Positions 1-8,582 of a DNA stretch of 64,000 bases are shown here, piece after piece; positions within the stretch are counted from its first letter, which is position 1, and each line of letters opens with the position of its first letter. Origin of the DNA: Rahnella aquatilis CIP 78.65 = ATCC 33071 (GTDB taxonomy: Bacteria; Pseudomonadota; Gammaproteobacteria; Enterobacterales; Enterobacteriaceae); assembly GCF_000241955.1 (NCBI RefSeq), contig NC_016818.1, positions 682,001 to 746,000 on the forward strand, read 5' to 3'. The translations under genes were made by a program, and so were the position numbers. The notes under the pieces are model-generated. The model was not told the origin of the DNA. It searched no databases and saw only the letters and a list, made by a program, of their open reading frames with translations.

Positions 1-1166
1 GTCTGTGCGCTGCCTCGCCGATGGTGGCGACGCAACTTGCGCGTCATCCTTTATTGCTCGACGAACTGCTCGACCCGCGCACGCTTTACCAGCCGATTGA
101 GCCGGGCGCGTACCGTGATGAACTGCGGCAATATCTGATGCGGGTGCCAACCGAAGACGAAGAACAACAGCTTGAAGCCGTGCGCCAGTTCAAACAGGCA
201 CAGCATTTGCGTATCGCGGCCGGGGATATTTCCGGTGCGTTGCCGGTGATGAAAGTCAGTGACCATTTAACCTACCTTGCGGAGGCCATTCTCGACGTTG
301 TGGTGCAACAGGCGTGGGAACAAATGGTCGTAAAATACGGTCAGCCAACCCATCTTCAGCACCGTGAAGGGCGCGGTTTTGCCGTGGTGGGTTACGGAAA
401 ACTCGGTGGCTGGGAGCTGGGTTACAGCTCGGATCTGGATCTGGTCTTCCTGCTCGATTGCGCGCCGGAAGTCATGACCGACGGCGAACGCAGCATTGAC
501 GGGCGTCAGTTTTATCTGCGGCTGGCGCAGCGCATCATGCATTTATTCAGCACCCGTACGTCGTCAGGCATTCTTTATGAGGTTGACCCGCGTCTGCGGC
601 CTTCCGGTGCCTCCGGCATGCTGGTCAGCACCATCGAAGCTTTTGCGGATTATCAGGCCAACGAAGCCTGGACATGGGAGCATCAGGCGCTGGTTCGCGC
701 GCGTGTGGTTTATGGTGATCCGCAACTGACGCAGCAATTTAATGCCACGCGTCGCGACATTCTTTGCCGCCAGCGCGATGCCGACGGCTTGCGTAAGGAA
801 GTCCGTGAAATGCGCGAGAAAATGTATGCCCATCTGGGCAGCAAAAGAGCCGACGAGTTTGATCTGAAAGCCGATCCGGGTGGCATAACGGATATTGAAT
901 TCATCGCACAATATCTGGTTCTGCGTTTCGCGCATGATGAGCCGAAACTGACCCGCTGGTCTGATAACGTGCGGATTTTCGAACTGATGGCGCGACATGA
1001 CATCATGCCGGAAGAGGAAGCACGCCATCTGACGCAGGCTTACGTGACATTGCGCGATGAAATTCATCATCTGGCGTTGCAGGAACACAGCGGGAAAGTG
1101 GCCGCAGACAGCTTTGCCACTGAGCGCGCACAAATCCGCGCCAGCTGGGCAAACTGGCTTGGCTGA
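1..1166 (+). CDS. glnE: Glutamine synthetase adenylyltransferase/adenylyl-removing enzyme (3' part)
   Basis: This bifunctional cytosolic enzyme adenylylates and deadenylylates glutamine synthetase in response to PII, tuning ammonia assimilation. The gene enters from the left edge; the frame opens at base 3 and about 387 C-terminal codons are visible of the roughly 950 usual for the family. The visible part is the C-terminal adenylyltransferase domain. It carries the nucleotidyltransferase signature GYGKLGG followed by SDLDL, whose two aspartates bind catalytic metal (about residues 130-147 of the visible part). The downstream neighbour hldE is also its neighbour in E. coli, 87 bp on and in the same direction. 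The internal ATG at 21 is not a start, because the conserved sequence LCAASP continues upstream of it. Confidence 0.96.
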   Translation, partial: LCAASPMVATQLARHPLLLDELLDPRTLYQPIEPGAYRDELRQYLMRVPTEDEEQQLEAVRQFKQAQHLRIAAGDISGALPVMKVSDHLTYLAEAILDVVVQQAWEQMVVKYGQPTHLQHREGRGFAVVGYGKLGGWELGYSSDLDLVFLLDCAPEVMTDGERSIDGRQFYLRLAQRIMHLFSTRTSSGILYEVDPRLRPSGASGMLVSTIEAFADYQANEAWTWEHQALVRARVVYGDPQLTQQFNATRRDILCRQRDADGLRKEVREMREKMYAHLGSKRADEFDLKADPGGITDIEFIAQYLVLRFAHDEPKLTRWSDNVRIFELMARHDIMPEEEARHLTQAYVTLRDEIHHLALQEHSGKVAADSFATERAQIRASWANWLG

Positions 1167-1253
1167 GGGTTTTTATTCGGGTAACAGGCGCTTGTGATAT
1201 TATCCGGCGCATTGTGTTTACCCGATTTGATTTATCTGTTTTGGAGTCTTGGG

Positions 1254-2681
1254 ATGAAAGTGACTTTGCCTGATTTTCACCGCGCAGGTGTGCTGGTCGT
1301 CGGTGATGTAATGTTAGACCGCTACTGGTATGGCCCGACCAATCGTATTTCTCCGGAAGCTCCGGTGCCGGTGGTGAAGGTCAGTACCATCGAAGAGCGA
1401 CCTGGCGGTGCAGCTAACGTGGCGATGAACATTTCGTCTCTCGGTGCTTCCTCACGTCTGATCGGTCTGACCGGCGTAGACGATGCTGCGCGTGCCCTGA
1501 GTGAGCGTCTGGCAGAAGTGAAAGTAAACTGCGATTTCGTGGCGTTATCCACGCATCCGACCATCACTAAACTGCGTATTTTGTCCCGTAACCAGCAACT
1601 GATCCGCCTCGACTTTGAAGAAGGTTTTGAAGGTGTTGATCTCCAGCCAATGCTGACCAAGATCGAACAGGCTTTACCACAAAGTGGCGCACTGGTGCTG
1701 TCAGACTACGCCAAAGGTGCACTGACTGAAGTGCAGAAAATGATCCAACTGGCGAGAAAAGCCGGCGTACCGGTGCTGGTTGATCCTAAAGGATCTGATT
1801 TCGAACGTTACCGTGGTGCGACTTTACTGACGCCCAATCTGTCCGAATTCGAAGCCGTTGTGGGTCGTTGTAAAAACGAAGATGAAATTGTCACCCGCGG
1901 TATGCAGCTGATTGCCGATTTCGAACTGTCTGCGCTTCTGGTAACCCGTTCTGAACACGGTATGACCTTGTTGCAGCCGGGCAAAGCGCCATTCCATATG
2001 CCGACGCAGGCGCAGGAAGTGTATGACGTGACCGGTGCCGGTGACACGGTGATCGGCACACTTGCTGCTGCCCTGGCCGCTGGTAATACGCTGGAGGAAT
2101 CCTGCTTCCTGGCGAACGCTGCCGCCGGTGTGGTGGTGGGGAAACTCGGCACCTCTACCGTTTCTCCGGTTGAACTGGAAAATGCTATCGGCGGACGTTC
2201 AGACGTCGGCTTTGGCGTGATGAATGAAGAACAGTTGAAAGCGGCCGTGGCGATGGCGCGTCAGCGCGGTGAGAAAGTCGTGATGACCAACGGCATCTTC
2301 GACATTCTGCATGCCGGACACGTTTCTTATCTGGCGAACGCCCGTAAACTGGGCGACCGTCTGATTGTCGCGGTTAACAGTGATGCCTCGACCAAACGCC
2401 TGAAAGGCGAAACCCGGCCGGTGAATACGTTGCAAAACAGGATGATCGTGCTGGGCGCGCTGGGCGCTGTCGACTGGGTGGTGTCTTTCGAAGAAGATAC
2501 CCCGCAGCGTTTGATCGCCGGCATCTTGCCGGATCTGCTGGTGAAAGGCGGCGACTATAAGCCTGAGCAAATTGCCGGTTGTCAGGAAGTTTGGGCGAAT
2601 GGCGGCGAAGTGCGCGTACTGAATTTTGAAGATGGTCTTTCTACCACCAAAATCATCAATCAAATCAAATCGCAGGACTGA
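1254..2681 (+). CDS. hldE: Bifunctional heptose-7-phosphate kinase / heptose-1-phosphate adenylyltransferase
   Basis: HldE supplies ADP-heptose for the LPS inner core. Its N-terminal PfkB-type kinase phosphorylates D-glycero-beta-D-manno-heptose-7-phosphate, and its C-terminal domain transfers AMP to the 1-phosphate. The kinase half (about 1-318) has the PfkB GAGD motif at 261-264 with the catalytic Asp; the nucleotidyltransferase half (about 344-475) has HAGH at 353-356. Its 475 residues compare with 477 in E. coli. An in-frame start at 1194 would add 20 unconserved residues. I chose 1254 because GGAG lies just upstream and the protein then begins MKVTLPDF as in the family. A strong terminator follows. 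Confidence 0.97.
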   Translation: MKVTLPDFHRAGVLVVGDVMLDRYWYGPTNRISPEAPVPVVKVSTIEERPGGAANVAMNISSLGASSRLIGLTGVDDAARALSERLAEVKVNCDFVALSTHPTITKLRILSRNQQLIRLDFEEGFEGVDLQPMLTKIEQALPQSGALVLSDYAKGALTEVQKMIQLARKAGVPVLVDPKGSDFERYRGATLLTPNLSEFEAVVGRCKNEDEIVTRGMQLIADFELSALLVTRSEHGMTLLQPGKAPFHMPTQAQEVYDVTGAGDTVIGTLAAALAAGNTLEESCFLANAAAGVVVGKLGTSTVSPVELENAIGGRSDVGFGVMNEEQLKAAVAMARQRGEKVVMTNGIFDILHAGHVSYLANARKLGDRLIVAVNSDASTKRLKGETRPVNTLQNRMIVLGALGAVDWVVSFEEDTPQRLIAGILPDLLVKGGDYKPEQIAGCQEVWANGGEVRVLNFEDGLSTTKIINQIKSQD

Positions 2682-2713
2682 TTTCCTCCGCCTTAATCAG
2701 GTTATCTGCAACG

Positions 2714-2744
2714 AAGGGCTTATCTGATAAGCCCTTTTCTTTTT
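2714..2744 (+). terminator. Rho-independent terminator after hldE
   Basis: A perfect 9-bp stem (AAGGGCTTA/TAAGCCCTT, 2714-2722 and 2728-2736) with a 5-nt loop is followed by TTCTTTTT. It closes the glnE-hldE transcript before yjeH. Confidence 0.9.
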
Positions 2745-2783
2745 GATTTTTCTATCCATGACGAAAACGGAAGTGACGCTGTT

Positions 2784-4034
2784 GTGAGCGGATTAAAACA
2801 GGAACTGAGTCTGGCGCAGGGCGTCGGGCTGCTTTCGACCTCCTTACTCGGGACCGGTGTCTTCGCGGTGCCTGCACTGGCGGCTCAGCTGGCGCAAAAC
2901 GACAGCCTGTGGGCGTGGCCGGTGCTGATCCTGCTGGTGTTTCCAATAGCCATCGGATTTGCCGCGCTTGGCCGGCATTTCCCCAGCGCGGGGGGCGCAG
3001 CGCATTTTGTCGGCAAAGCGTTCGGGCCACATATGGCGCGGGTCACCGGTTGGTTATTCCTGTCAGTTATTCCGGTCGGGTTGCCCGCTGCGCTGCATAT
3101 TGCTGCCGGTTTCTGGCAGGCGGCCTTTGGCTGGAGCAGCACAAACCTGCTGCTGGTGCAGCTTGGTACGCTTTTTTTCATCTGGTTCCTCGGCACACGC
3201 AGTGCCGGGTCAAGTGCCAATATTCAGACGATTATCGCGTTTCTGGTGATCGCGCTGGTAGTAGCAATCTGGTGGAAAGGGGATATTTCTTTGCCTGAAA
3301 TCCCGCTGCCTCCGGTGCGTGACGTCTCGCCATCGAACCTGTTTGATGCGCTGGCGGTGATGTTCTGGTGTTTCGTCGGGCTGGAGGCTTTCGCGCATCT
3401 GGCGACCGAATTCCGCCATCCGGAACGGGATTTCCCGCGCGCATTATTGATCGGCATGCTGGTGGCTGGCGCAGTGTACTGGGGATGTACGGTGGCGGTG
3501 TTGAAATTTCATGCCTGGGGAGAAGGGCGGGAGGCCGGGGCGTCATTGCCGGGGATCGTCGTGCAGCTCTTCGGACAAAAAGCGCTGTGGATCGCCTGCA
3601 TCATTGGCTATCTGGCGTGTTTTGCCAGCGTAAATATCTATACTCAGAGTTTTTCCCGGCTGGTGTGGTCACAGGCGCAGCTTAAGCCGCAAAGTAAACT
3701 GGCACAGCTTTCTGCTCAGCAGGTGCCGGTACCCGCGCTAAATCTGGTGGTGGGTTGCTGCGCGTTCTTTACGTTGCTGATTTACTGGCTGCATCTGCCG
3801 CTCGGCGCGCTGATCACTTATGCTAACGGGATTTTCATTCTGATTTATCTATTATGTATGCTTGCGGGGATCCGGATCCTGGCAGGTCGCTCGAAATGGA
3901 TGGCGATGCTGGGCGCTGTATTATGCTGCGGATTGCTGGCGATGGTCGGCTGGAAAGCGCTGTATGCGGTTGTAGTGTTTGCGGGATTGTGGCTGTTACT
4001 GCCACGGGCCAAAACGGTACTTCATGTACGGTAA
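2784..4034 (+). CDS. yjeH: L-methionine/branched-chain amino acid exporter, YjeH family
   Basis: This inner-membrane APC-superfamily transporter matches E. coli YjeH along its length; YjeH exports L-methionine and branched-chain amino acids. The 416-residue protein is almost entirely hydrophobic segments, consistent with about 12 membrane helices. It opens with the conserved LLSTSLLGTGVFAVPALAA and contains SVMFWCFVGLEAFAHL-like residues in the middle (here AVMFWCFVGLEAFAHL). The start is GTG at 2784 after GGAAGTG; no ATG gives the conserved MSGLKQEL beginning. In E. coli yjeH lies elsewhere on the chromosome, so its place beside hldE is a lineage-specific arrangement. Terminators lie on both sides, so it is probably monocistronic. 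Confidence 0.9.
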   Translation: MSGLKQELSLAQGVGLLSTSLLGTGVFAVPALAAQLAQNDSLWAWPVLILLVFPIAIGFAALGRHFPSAGGAAHFVGKAFGPHMARVTGWLFLSVIPVGLPAALHIAAGFWQAAFGWSSTNLLLVQLGTLFFIWFLGTRSAGSSANIQTIIAFLVIALVVAIWWKGDISLPEIPLPPVRDVSPSNLFDALAVMFWCFVGLEAFAHLATEFRHPERDFPRALLIGMLVAGAVYWGCTVAVLKFHAWGEGREAGASLPGIVVQLFGQKALWIACIIGYLACFASVNIYTQSFSRLVWSQAQLKPQSKLAQLSAQQVPVPALNLVVGCCAFFTLLIYWLHLPLGALITYANGIFILIYLLCMLAGIRILAGRSKWMAMLGAVLCCGLLAMVGWKALYAVVVFAGLWLLLPRAKTVLHVR

Positions 4035-4052
4035 CGCCGATTTCGCACAGCA

Positions 4053-4077
4053 AAAAGGCCTGCTCAGCAGGCCTTTT
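4053..4077. terminator. Bidirectional terminator between yjeH and ubiK
   Basis: The inverted repeat AAAAGGCCTG/CAGGCCTTTT (4053-4062, 4068-4077) has A-rich and T-rich flanks, so it can terminate yjeH on the plus strand and the convergent ubiK on the minus strand. Confidence 0.85.
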
Positions 4078-4099
4078 CTGATGAGACTCTTCGCAATAA

Positions 4100-4372
4100 T
4101 CAGGCCGGATCTTGTGGCTTTTCCGCTTCAGTCAGCTTGCCTTCCAGCGCAGCAAGACGCTGTTCCAGTACAGCCAGTTTTTCACGGGTACGCAGTAAAA
4201 CCTGGGTCTGAACGTCAAACTCTTCGCGATTGACTAAATCCATGCGGCTGAACTGCGCCTGCAATACCTGACGGATTTTCTTCTCCGCATCCTCACCAAA
4301 CTCACGGATGCCTTTAGGCATAGATTCGTGAACCTGGCGGGCAATTTGTTCAATTTTTTTCGGGTCAATCAT
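4100..4372 (-). CDS. ubiK: Ubiquinone biosynthesis accessory factor UbiK (YqiC, BMFP family)
   Basis: UbiK is a small accessory protein of the soluble Ubi complex that works with UbiJ in aerobic ubiquinone synthesis; family members oligomerise and bind lipid. The 90-residue product starts [21 protein letters not shown] as in E. coli YqiC (96 aa). The N-terminal half is amphipathic, and a predicted coiled coil covers about residues 55-85 ([18 protein letters not shown] heptads). A minus-strand AAAGGAA precedes the ATG. It is divergent from the ribB riboswitch leader, as in E. coli, and converges on yjeH across a shared terminator. Confidence 0.92.
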   Translation of the reverse strand: MIDPKKIEQIARQVHESMPKGIREFGEDAEKKIRQVLQAQFSRMDLVNREEFDVQTQVLLRTREKLAVLEQRLAALEGKLTEAEKPQDPA

Positions 4373-4469
4373 GTTATTTCCTTTTCTCGAAGGAGGTGCT
4401 TTTCCTTAGTGTAATCGCTGACGCGGTTTCTATAAACCTTCAGGGGCACTAATTGGCCAAACCACAGGA

Positions 4470-4498
4470 TTGCTCTGCTCATTTATTGGCGCTATAGT
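4470..4498 (+). promoter_or_regulatory. Predicted sigma-70 promoter of ribB
   Basis: TTGCTC (4470-4475), a 17-bp spacer and TATAGT (4493-4498) would start transcription near 4505, exactly at the 5' end of the FMN riboswitch. The hexamers match the consensus fairly well and the position fits. The start site itself is inferred. Confidence 0.6.
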
Positions 4499-4505
4499 TG
4501 TTTTG

Positions 4506-4680
4506 CTTATTCTCAGGGCGGGGTGAAAGTCCCCACCGGCGGTAAACCACGGAATATAGGAAGGATCATCATCCCTTCCATGTGGAAGCCCGCGAGCGCT
4601 CAATCCTTCGGGGTTAGAGGTCAGCAGATCCGGTGTAATTCCGGGGCCGACGGTTAAAGTCCGGATGGGAGAGAGTAACG
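4506..4680 (+). ncRNA. FMN riboswitch (RFN element) in the ribB leader
   Basis: The conserved RFN blocks are all present in order: CAGGGCGGGGTGAAAGTCCC near 4515, CACCGGCGGTAA near 4534, the variable hairpin (4560-4580), the AGCCCGCGAGCGC block near 4588, GGTCAGCAGATCCGGT near 4619, GGGGCCGACGGTTAAAGTCC near 4643, and closing GGATGGGAGAGAGTAA. The ends pair as P1 (TTATTCTC with GAGAGTAA, one G-U). FMN binding is known to lower ribB expression in enterics. Here the aptamer lies about 130 nt upstream of the ribB ATG with a hairpin between them. Confidence 0.95.
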
Positions 4681-4688
4681 ATTCAAGC

Positions 4689-4718
4689 CGGGCAAATATT
4701 GCCCGCTGCGTTATTTTT
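4689..4718 (+). terminator. Hairpin with U-tract downstream of the FMN aptamer
   Basis: CGGGCAA (4689-4695) pairs with TTGCCCG (4699-4705), and TTATTTTT follows at 4711-4718. It looks like the expression-platform terminator of the ribB leader. The short loop and the 5-nt gap before the U-run make premature termination likely but unproven. Confidence 0.6.
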
Positions 4719-4813
4719 CATAACTGTAGCACGCCATCTGGCTGCCTCAGCTAGCCTCCTCAAGACGCCCTGATTCTGGTAATCCACATACAGAACATGA
4801 GGTTATTTTTACC

Positions 4814-5467
4814 ATGAATCAGACCCTACTTTCCGAATTCGGTACATCTGCTGAACGTGTTGAGCGTGCCCTTGACGCCATGCGTAATGGCGTAGGTGTG
4901 TTGGTACTGGATGACGAAGACCGTGAAAACGAAGGCGATTTAATCTTTGCTGCTGAAAACATGACCGTTGAGCAAATGGCGCTGACCATTCGCCACGGCA
5001 GCGGTATTGTGTGCCTGACCATGAACGAAGACAGCCGCAAAAAGCTCGATTTGCCCATGATGGTTGAGAACAACTCCAGCCCGTTCCAGACGCCATTTAC
5101 CGTGACTATTGAAGCGGCTGAAGGTGTAACCACCGGCGTTTCTGCTGCCGACCGTATCACGACGATTCGTGCGGCAATCAAAGATGGCGCGAAACCTTCT
5201 GACCTGAACCGTCCGGGGCATATCTTCCCGCTGCGCGCCCAGGCCGGTGGTGTACTGACCCGTGGTGGTCACACTGAGGCGTCGGTTGATCTGGCGGTTC
5301 TCGCAGGCCTGAAGCCTTTCGGCGTACTGTGTGAGCTGACTAATGACGACGGCAGCATGGCGCATGCGCCTGAAGTGATTGTCTTTGCCCGTCAGCATAA
5401 TATGCCGGTAGTGACCATCGCCGATCTGGTGGCCTATCGTCAGGCGCAGACCCGTCAGGCAAGCTGA
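4814..5467 (+). CDS. ribB: 3,4-dihydroxy-2-butanone 4-phosphate synthase
   Basis: RibB converts ribulose 5-phosphate into 3,4-dihydroxy-2-butanone 4-phosphate plus formate, giving the four-carbon precursor of riboflavin. The 217-residue protein equals E. coli RibB in length and carries the metal/substrate loop [10 protein letters not shown] at 33-42, the HGSGIVC segment near 60 and RPGHIFPL near 130-140. It lacks the GTP cyclohydrolase II domain found in ribBA fusions. It sits behind an FMN riboswitch, so flavin feedback is expected. A strong terminator follows. Unlike E. coli, no zupT lies between ribB and ygiD. Confidence 0.97.
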   Translation: MNQTLLSEFGTSAERVERALDAMRNGVGVLVLDDEDRENEGDLIFAAENMTVEQMALTIRHGSGIVCLTMNEDSRKKLDLPMMVENNSSPFQTPFTVTIEAAEGVTTGVSAADRITTIRAAIKDGAKPSDLNRPGHIFPLRAQAGGVLTRGGHTEASVDLAVLAGLKPFGVLCELTNDDGSMAHAPEVIVFARQHNMPVVTIADLVAYRQAQTRQAS

Positions 5468-5488
5468 ATGACCGGTTGTGCGTAACAG

Positions 5489-5513
5489 AAAAGGCCGCTG
5501 ATGCGGCCTTTTT
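5489..5513 (+). terminator. Rho-independent terminator after ribB
   Basis: AAAAGGCCGC (5489-5498) and GCGGCCTTTT (5503-5512) form a perfect 10-bp stem with loop TGAT, continuing into TTTGCTTTTT. Confidence 0.9.
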
Positions 5514-5712
5514 GCTTTTTATTGCCTGTTATTGCCAAAATGAGTCTTTGCATATCATTCTGTCCCGCCTGCTTTGATTCTTTTCATCAAATTTATTGAA
5601 TATCTCCTTCACAGTTATCCGGCTGTCAGCGTTCATCAAAAAGAGTACCGTATTGTCATCACGCGGCAGGTCACTCACCGGCCCTCTCCCTTTTATTTGC
5701 GGTAAGGAATTC

Positions 5713-6504
5713 ATGATGACAACTCAACGTATGCCCGCACTTTTCTTAGGCCACGGCAGCCCGATGAACGTGCTGGAAGATAATATTTATACCCGTGCCT
5801 GGCATGCTCTGGGCGAAACATTGCCGCGTCCGAAGGCGATTCTGGCCGTGTCAGCTCACTGGTTCACTCGCGGCACTGCAGTAACGGCAATGGAAAGCCC
5901 GCGCACCATTCATGATTTTGGCGGTTTTCCGCAGGCGCTGTTTGACAAGCGCTATCCGGCACCGGGTTCACCGGCGCTGGCGAAACGGGTTCAGGAATTG
6001 CTCAGTCCGGTGAATGTGGTGGCTGATACCAGCGAGTGGGGGTTTGACCACGGAACCTGGGGTGTGCTGATCAAGATGTATCCTGACGCGGATATTCCGG
6101 TGATCCAGCTGAGTATCGACGGCACGCAGCCGCCGGAATACCACTATGAATTAGGCCGGAAACTCGCGGCCCTGCGTGACGAAGGCGTGATGATTGTCGC
6201 CAGCGGTAACGTGGTGCATAACCTGCGCATGGTGAAATGGGGCGGCGACGCCGAAGCTTATCCGTGGGCGACATCTTTCGAGACATTTGTGAAAGAGAAT
6301 CTGACCTGGAAGGGCGAGGCGAAAGATCATCCTCTGGTGAAGTTTATGGAACATGAAGGCGGTGCATTATCGAATCCGTCTCCGGATCATTATCTGCCAT
6401 TACTGTATGTTTTAGGGGCATGGGATGGTGCTGAACCGATCACGCAGCCAACGGACGGGATCGTGATGGCATCACTTTCGATGCTTTCCGTTCAGGTAGG
6501 CTAA
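5713..6504 (+). CDS. ygiD: 4,5-DOPA-extradiol-dioxygenase family protein YgiD
   Basis: This cytosolic protein belongs to the LigB/DODA family of class III extradiol ring-cleaving dioxygenases; E. coli YgiD cleaves L-DOPA at the 4,5 bond in vitro. The protein has about 263 residues (262 in E. coli) and shows the metal-site segments LGHGSP near 14, SAHWF near 50 and WGFDHGTWGVL near 110, with GNVVHNLR near 165. The frame is open back to 5596, but conservation starts at MTTQRMPALFLGHG. AGGAA precedes the tandem ATGs at 5713 and 5716; either could be used. It converges on ygiC across a shared terminator. Confidence 0.9.
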   Translation: MMTTQRMPALFLGHGSPMNVLEDNIYTRAWHALGETLPRPKAILAVSAHWFTRGTAVTAMESPRTIHDFGGFPQALFDKRYPAPGSPALAKRVQELLSPVNVVADTSEWGFDHGTWGVLIKMYPDADIPVIQLSIDGTQPPEYHYELGRKLAALRDEGVMIVASGNVVHNLRMVKWGGDAEAYPWATSFETFVKENLTWKGEAKDHPLVKFMEHEGGALSNPSPDHYLPLLYVLGAWDGAEPITQPTDGIVMASLSMLSVQVG

Positions 6505-6514
6505 TTTGCTGAAT

Positions 6515-6557
6515 AAAAAGGATAATGATTTTTCTCATTATCCTTTTTAGTTTTTTT
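6515..6557. terminator. Bidirectional terminator between ygiD and ygiC
   Basis: A perfect 14-bp inverted repeat (6515-6528 with 6535-6548) and a 6-nt loop has A5 upstream and T-runs downstream, suiting termination of both convergent transcripts. Confidence 0.92.
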
Positions 6558-7716
6558 ATCCGACAATAGTATGCGGATAGAAACGTGACAGATCCTGCGT
6601 GATCAGCGCCTTATCTTCACGGATGCCGATCCCGCACGGCTGATCGTTGACCAGCCAGCTGCCGATCAAGGTGTAACTGCCTTCAAACACTGGCAGCGGA
6701 TGGAACTGTTGCACAATCATGCCTTCAGCGCCATACGGGCCATCCACACGGGCGACTTCCTGGCCTTTCTCGATGACTTTAATGTTCGCGCCTTCGCGGG
6801 AAAACAGCGGCTTCACCACGTAGTGATCGAGTTCCGGATGCGGATCCTCGGCAAAATAAGCCGGTAACAGATTCGGGTGATCCGGGAACATTTCCCATAA
6901 CAACGGCAGCAAAGCTTTATTCGACAGAATGGCTTTCCAGGCCGGTTCCAGCCAGCGTACACCGGCATCTTCCAGCTTGGTCGCGAAGACTTCGCGGAAC
7001 ATGAATTCCCACGGATACAGTTTAAACAGGTTAGAAATCACCTGATCCTGCGTGTCGGTGAATTGTCCGCGTTCCCCCAGACCGATTTCCTCGATAAACA
7101 GGAATTCGCTGGCCAGTTCTGCTTCCAGTGCGCAGTCCTGCAGATATTGCACGGTGCCGCGATCTTCTTCGGTGTCCTGACAGCAGGCGATGTGCAGCAA
7201 GGAGAAACCATGCTGATTTTTCAGCTCGGCAAAACGTTCAATCAGCTTTTCCTGCAGGCTGTTGTACTGATCCGCGTCCTGCGACAAATTGCCTGCCGCA
7301 ATCTGATCTTCAAGCCACAGCCACTGGAAGAAGGCCGCTTCATACAAAGAGGTCGGCGTATCGGCGTTATTTTCCAGCAGCTTCGGCGGATTGACGCCGT
7401 CGTAAGCCAGATCCAGACGTGAATACAGGGAAGGCTGTTGCGTGCGCCATGAACTGCGGACAAATTCCCAGACGTGTTTCGGGATCTGGAATTTCGCCAT
7501 CAGCTTGTCGTCATTTACCACGCGCTCAACGACCTTCAGGCACATCTGATGAATCTCCGCCGTCGCGTCTTCGATCTCTTCAATCTGCGCCAGCGTGAAC
7601 TGGTAATACGCATCTTCACACCAGTACGGTTCGCCATACATAGTGTGGAAGTTGAAGCCAAACTCCGTGGCTTTTTCGCGCCAGCCCGGGCGCTCGTTAA
7701 TGGGTAAACGTTTCAT
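6556..7716 (-). CDS. ygiC: Glutathionylspermidine synthase-family ATP-grasp protein YgiC
   Basis: The family is the ATP-dependent carboxylate-amine ligase fold of glutathionylspermidine synthetase C-domains; E. coli YgiC has no established substrate. Its 386 residues equal E. coli YgiC. Conserved elements include [12 protein letters not shown] near 26-37, the ATP-grasp segment [20 protein letters not shown] near 111-130 and the C-terminal [13 protein letters not shown] and GIGIRED. It lacks the N-terminal amidase of full-length Gsp. It begins 9 bp after ygiB, downstream of tolC, and the tolC-ygiB-ygiC order is that of E. coli. This points to an envelope-linked role, which is an inference. Confidence 0.9.
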   Translation of the reverse strand: MKRLPINERPGWREKATEFGFNFHTMYGEPYWCEDAYYQFTLAQIEEIEDATAEIHQMCLKVVERVVNDDKLMAKFQIPKHVWEFVRSSWRTQQPSLYSRLDLAYDGVNPPKLLENNADTPTSLYEAAFFQWLWLEDQIAAGNLSQDADQYNSLQEKLIERFAELKNQHGFSLLHIACCQDTEEDRGTVQYLQDCALEAELASEFLFIEEIGLGERGQFTDTQDQVISNLFKLYPWEFMFREVFATKLEDAGVRWLEPAWKAILSNKALLPLLWEMFPDHPNLLPAYFAEDPHPELDHYVVKPLFSREGANIKVIEKGQEVARVDGPYGAEGMIVQQFHPLPVFEGSYTLIGSWLVNDQPCGIGIREDKALITQDLSRFYPHTIVG

Positions 7717-7725
7717 CGGTATCTC

Positions 7726-8397
7726 TTAGCCACCCATGCTGCGGCCAGGGCTGCGTGTCGTGGCGGAAGAGGTGCGCTGCATTGAGGTTTGTTTTGCCAC
7801 GCTGTCGCCAAAACCGCCACGGGTAATGGTGTTGGTCACGGCGGGTTTCGGCGCCATCGCGGTTCTCGGCACGTTCATGGTACGGCCACCCGCGGTTGCC
7901 GGGCCGTAGTTTTTACCGGTCGCATCAACGAACTTACCGTTCGCCGGGCTGGCCGGGTTTTTTGAGCTGAACAATGGCTGTTGCGCATAACCGCCACCGC
8001 TCATCATCCGGCCCATCATGTAACCTGCCATCAGTGGCATCCACATGCTGCCACCGCTGCTCTGGTTTTCGGCCGTTGCGACGCCTGACTGCGCCGGAGC
8101 CTGAGTACACTGGCCTTCGCCGAATTCAGCGATACAGTCTTCACGGCTGGCGTATTTTGGTGCGGTTTTTGCCGCTTCCTGTTTCGCTGCGTCATAGGCG
8201 GCAACACACTGCGCACTGCCGGAAGGATTGGCTTTTGAGCAGTCATCCGCATTCTGATACAGAGAAACGGTTTCATCGGTTTTCTCACAGCCAGCCAGCA
8301 TAAAGACGGCGCTGACTGCCAGTGCGACAGGAGTGATTCGAGAGCTACGCCATGATTTACGGAAGGTAGCCAGGTTAACGCGTTGTGTCCGTTTCAT
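7726..8397 (-). CDS. ygiB: Putative outer-membrane lipoprotein YgiB (UPF0441/DUF1190)
   Basis: Function is unknown. The 223-residue length equals E. coli YgiB. The start [17 protein letters not shown] gives a basic N-terminus, then a hydrophobic stretch ending in LAGC at 34-37, a lipobox predicting lipidation of Cys37. Cysteines recur in the mature part ([19 protein letters not shown]). A Gly/Met-rich segment ([18 protein letters not shown]) near 120-140 suggests membrane association. The open frame extends 31 codons upstream, but those residues are unconserved. It lies between tolC and ygiC; a terminator-like hairpin separates it from tolC, so ygiBC may depend on read-through or a promoter in the 185-bp gap. 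Confidence 0.88.
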   Translation of the reverse strand: MKRTQRVNLATFRKSWRSSRITPVALAVSAVFMLAGCEKTDETVSLYQNADDCSKANPSGSAQCVAAYDAAKQEAAKTAPKYASREDCIAEFGEGQCTQAPAQSGVATAENQSSGGSMWMPLMAGYMMGRMMSGGGYAQQPLFSSKNPASPANGKFVDATGKNYGPATAGGRTMNVPRTAMAPKPAVTNTITRGGFGDSVAKQTSMQRTSSATTRSPGRSMGG

Positions 8398-8526
8398 CGT
8401 TCTTATCCCATGTATAGGGCTTTTTTGCCCTTTCCCAGTAGGGACTAAGAATAGGGGAAAGCGGGTGATTGTTAAAGCAGCGACAGGCAATTGTTACGAG
8501 ACTTTACAGAGCGGCGTGACGCAGAC

Positions 8527-8552
8527 AAAAAAAAGCAGCCTTTTCAGGCTGC
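8527..8552 (-). terminator. Terminator or attenuator after tolC
   Basis: On the minus strand GCAGCC (8552-8547) pairs with GGCTGC (8540-8535) and is followed by eight U (8534-8527). It lies between tolC and ygiB and would reduce but perhaps not abolish read-through. Confidence 0.8.
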
Positions 8553-8582
8553 CTTGATGGAAATGCGGGGGACTTTTCAGAA

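Noticed and set aside
2758..2787. Nine-codon ATG-to-TGA mini-ORF whose stop overlaps the yjeH GTG start (GTGA)
   Set aside because: It has no ribosome site of its own, so coupling is not supported; it is probably chance.
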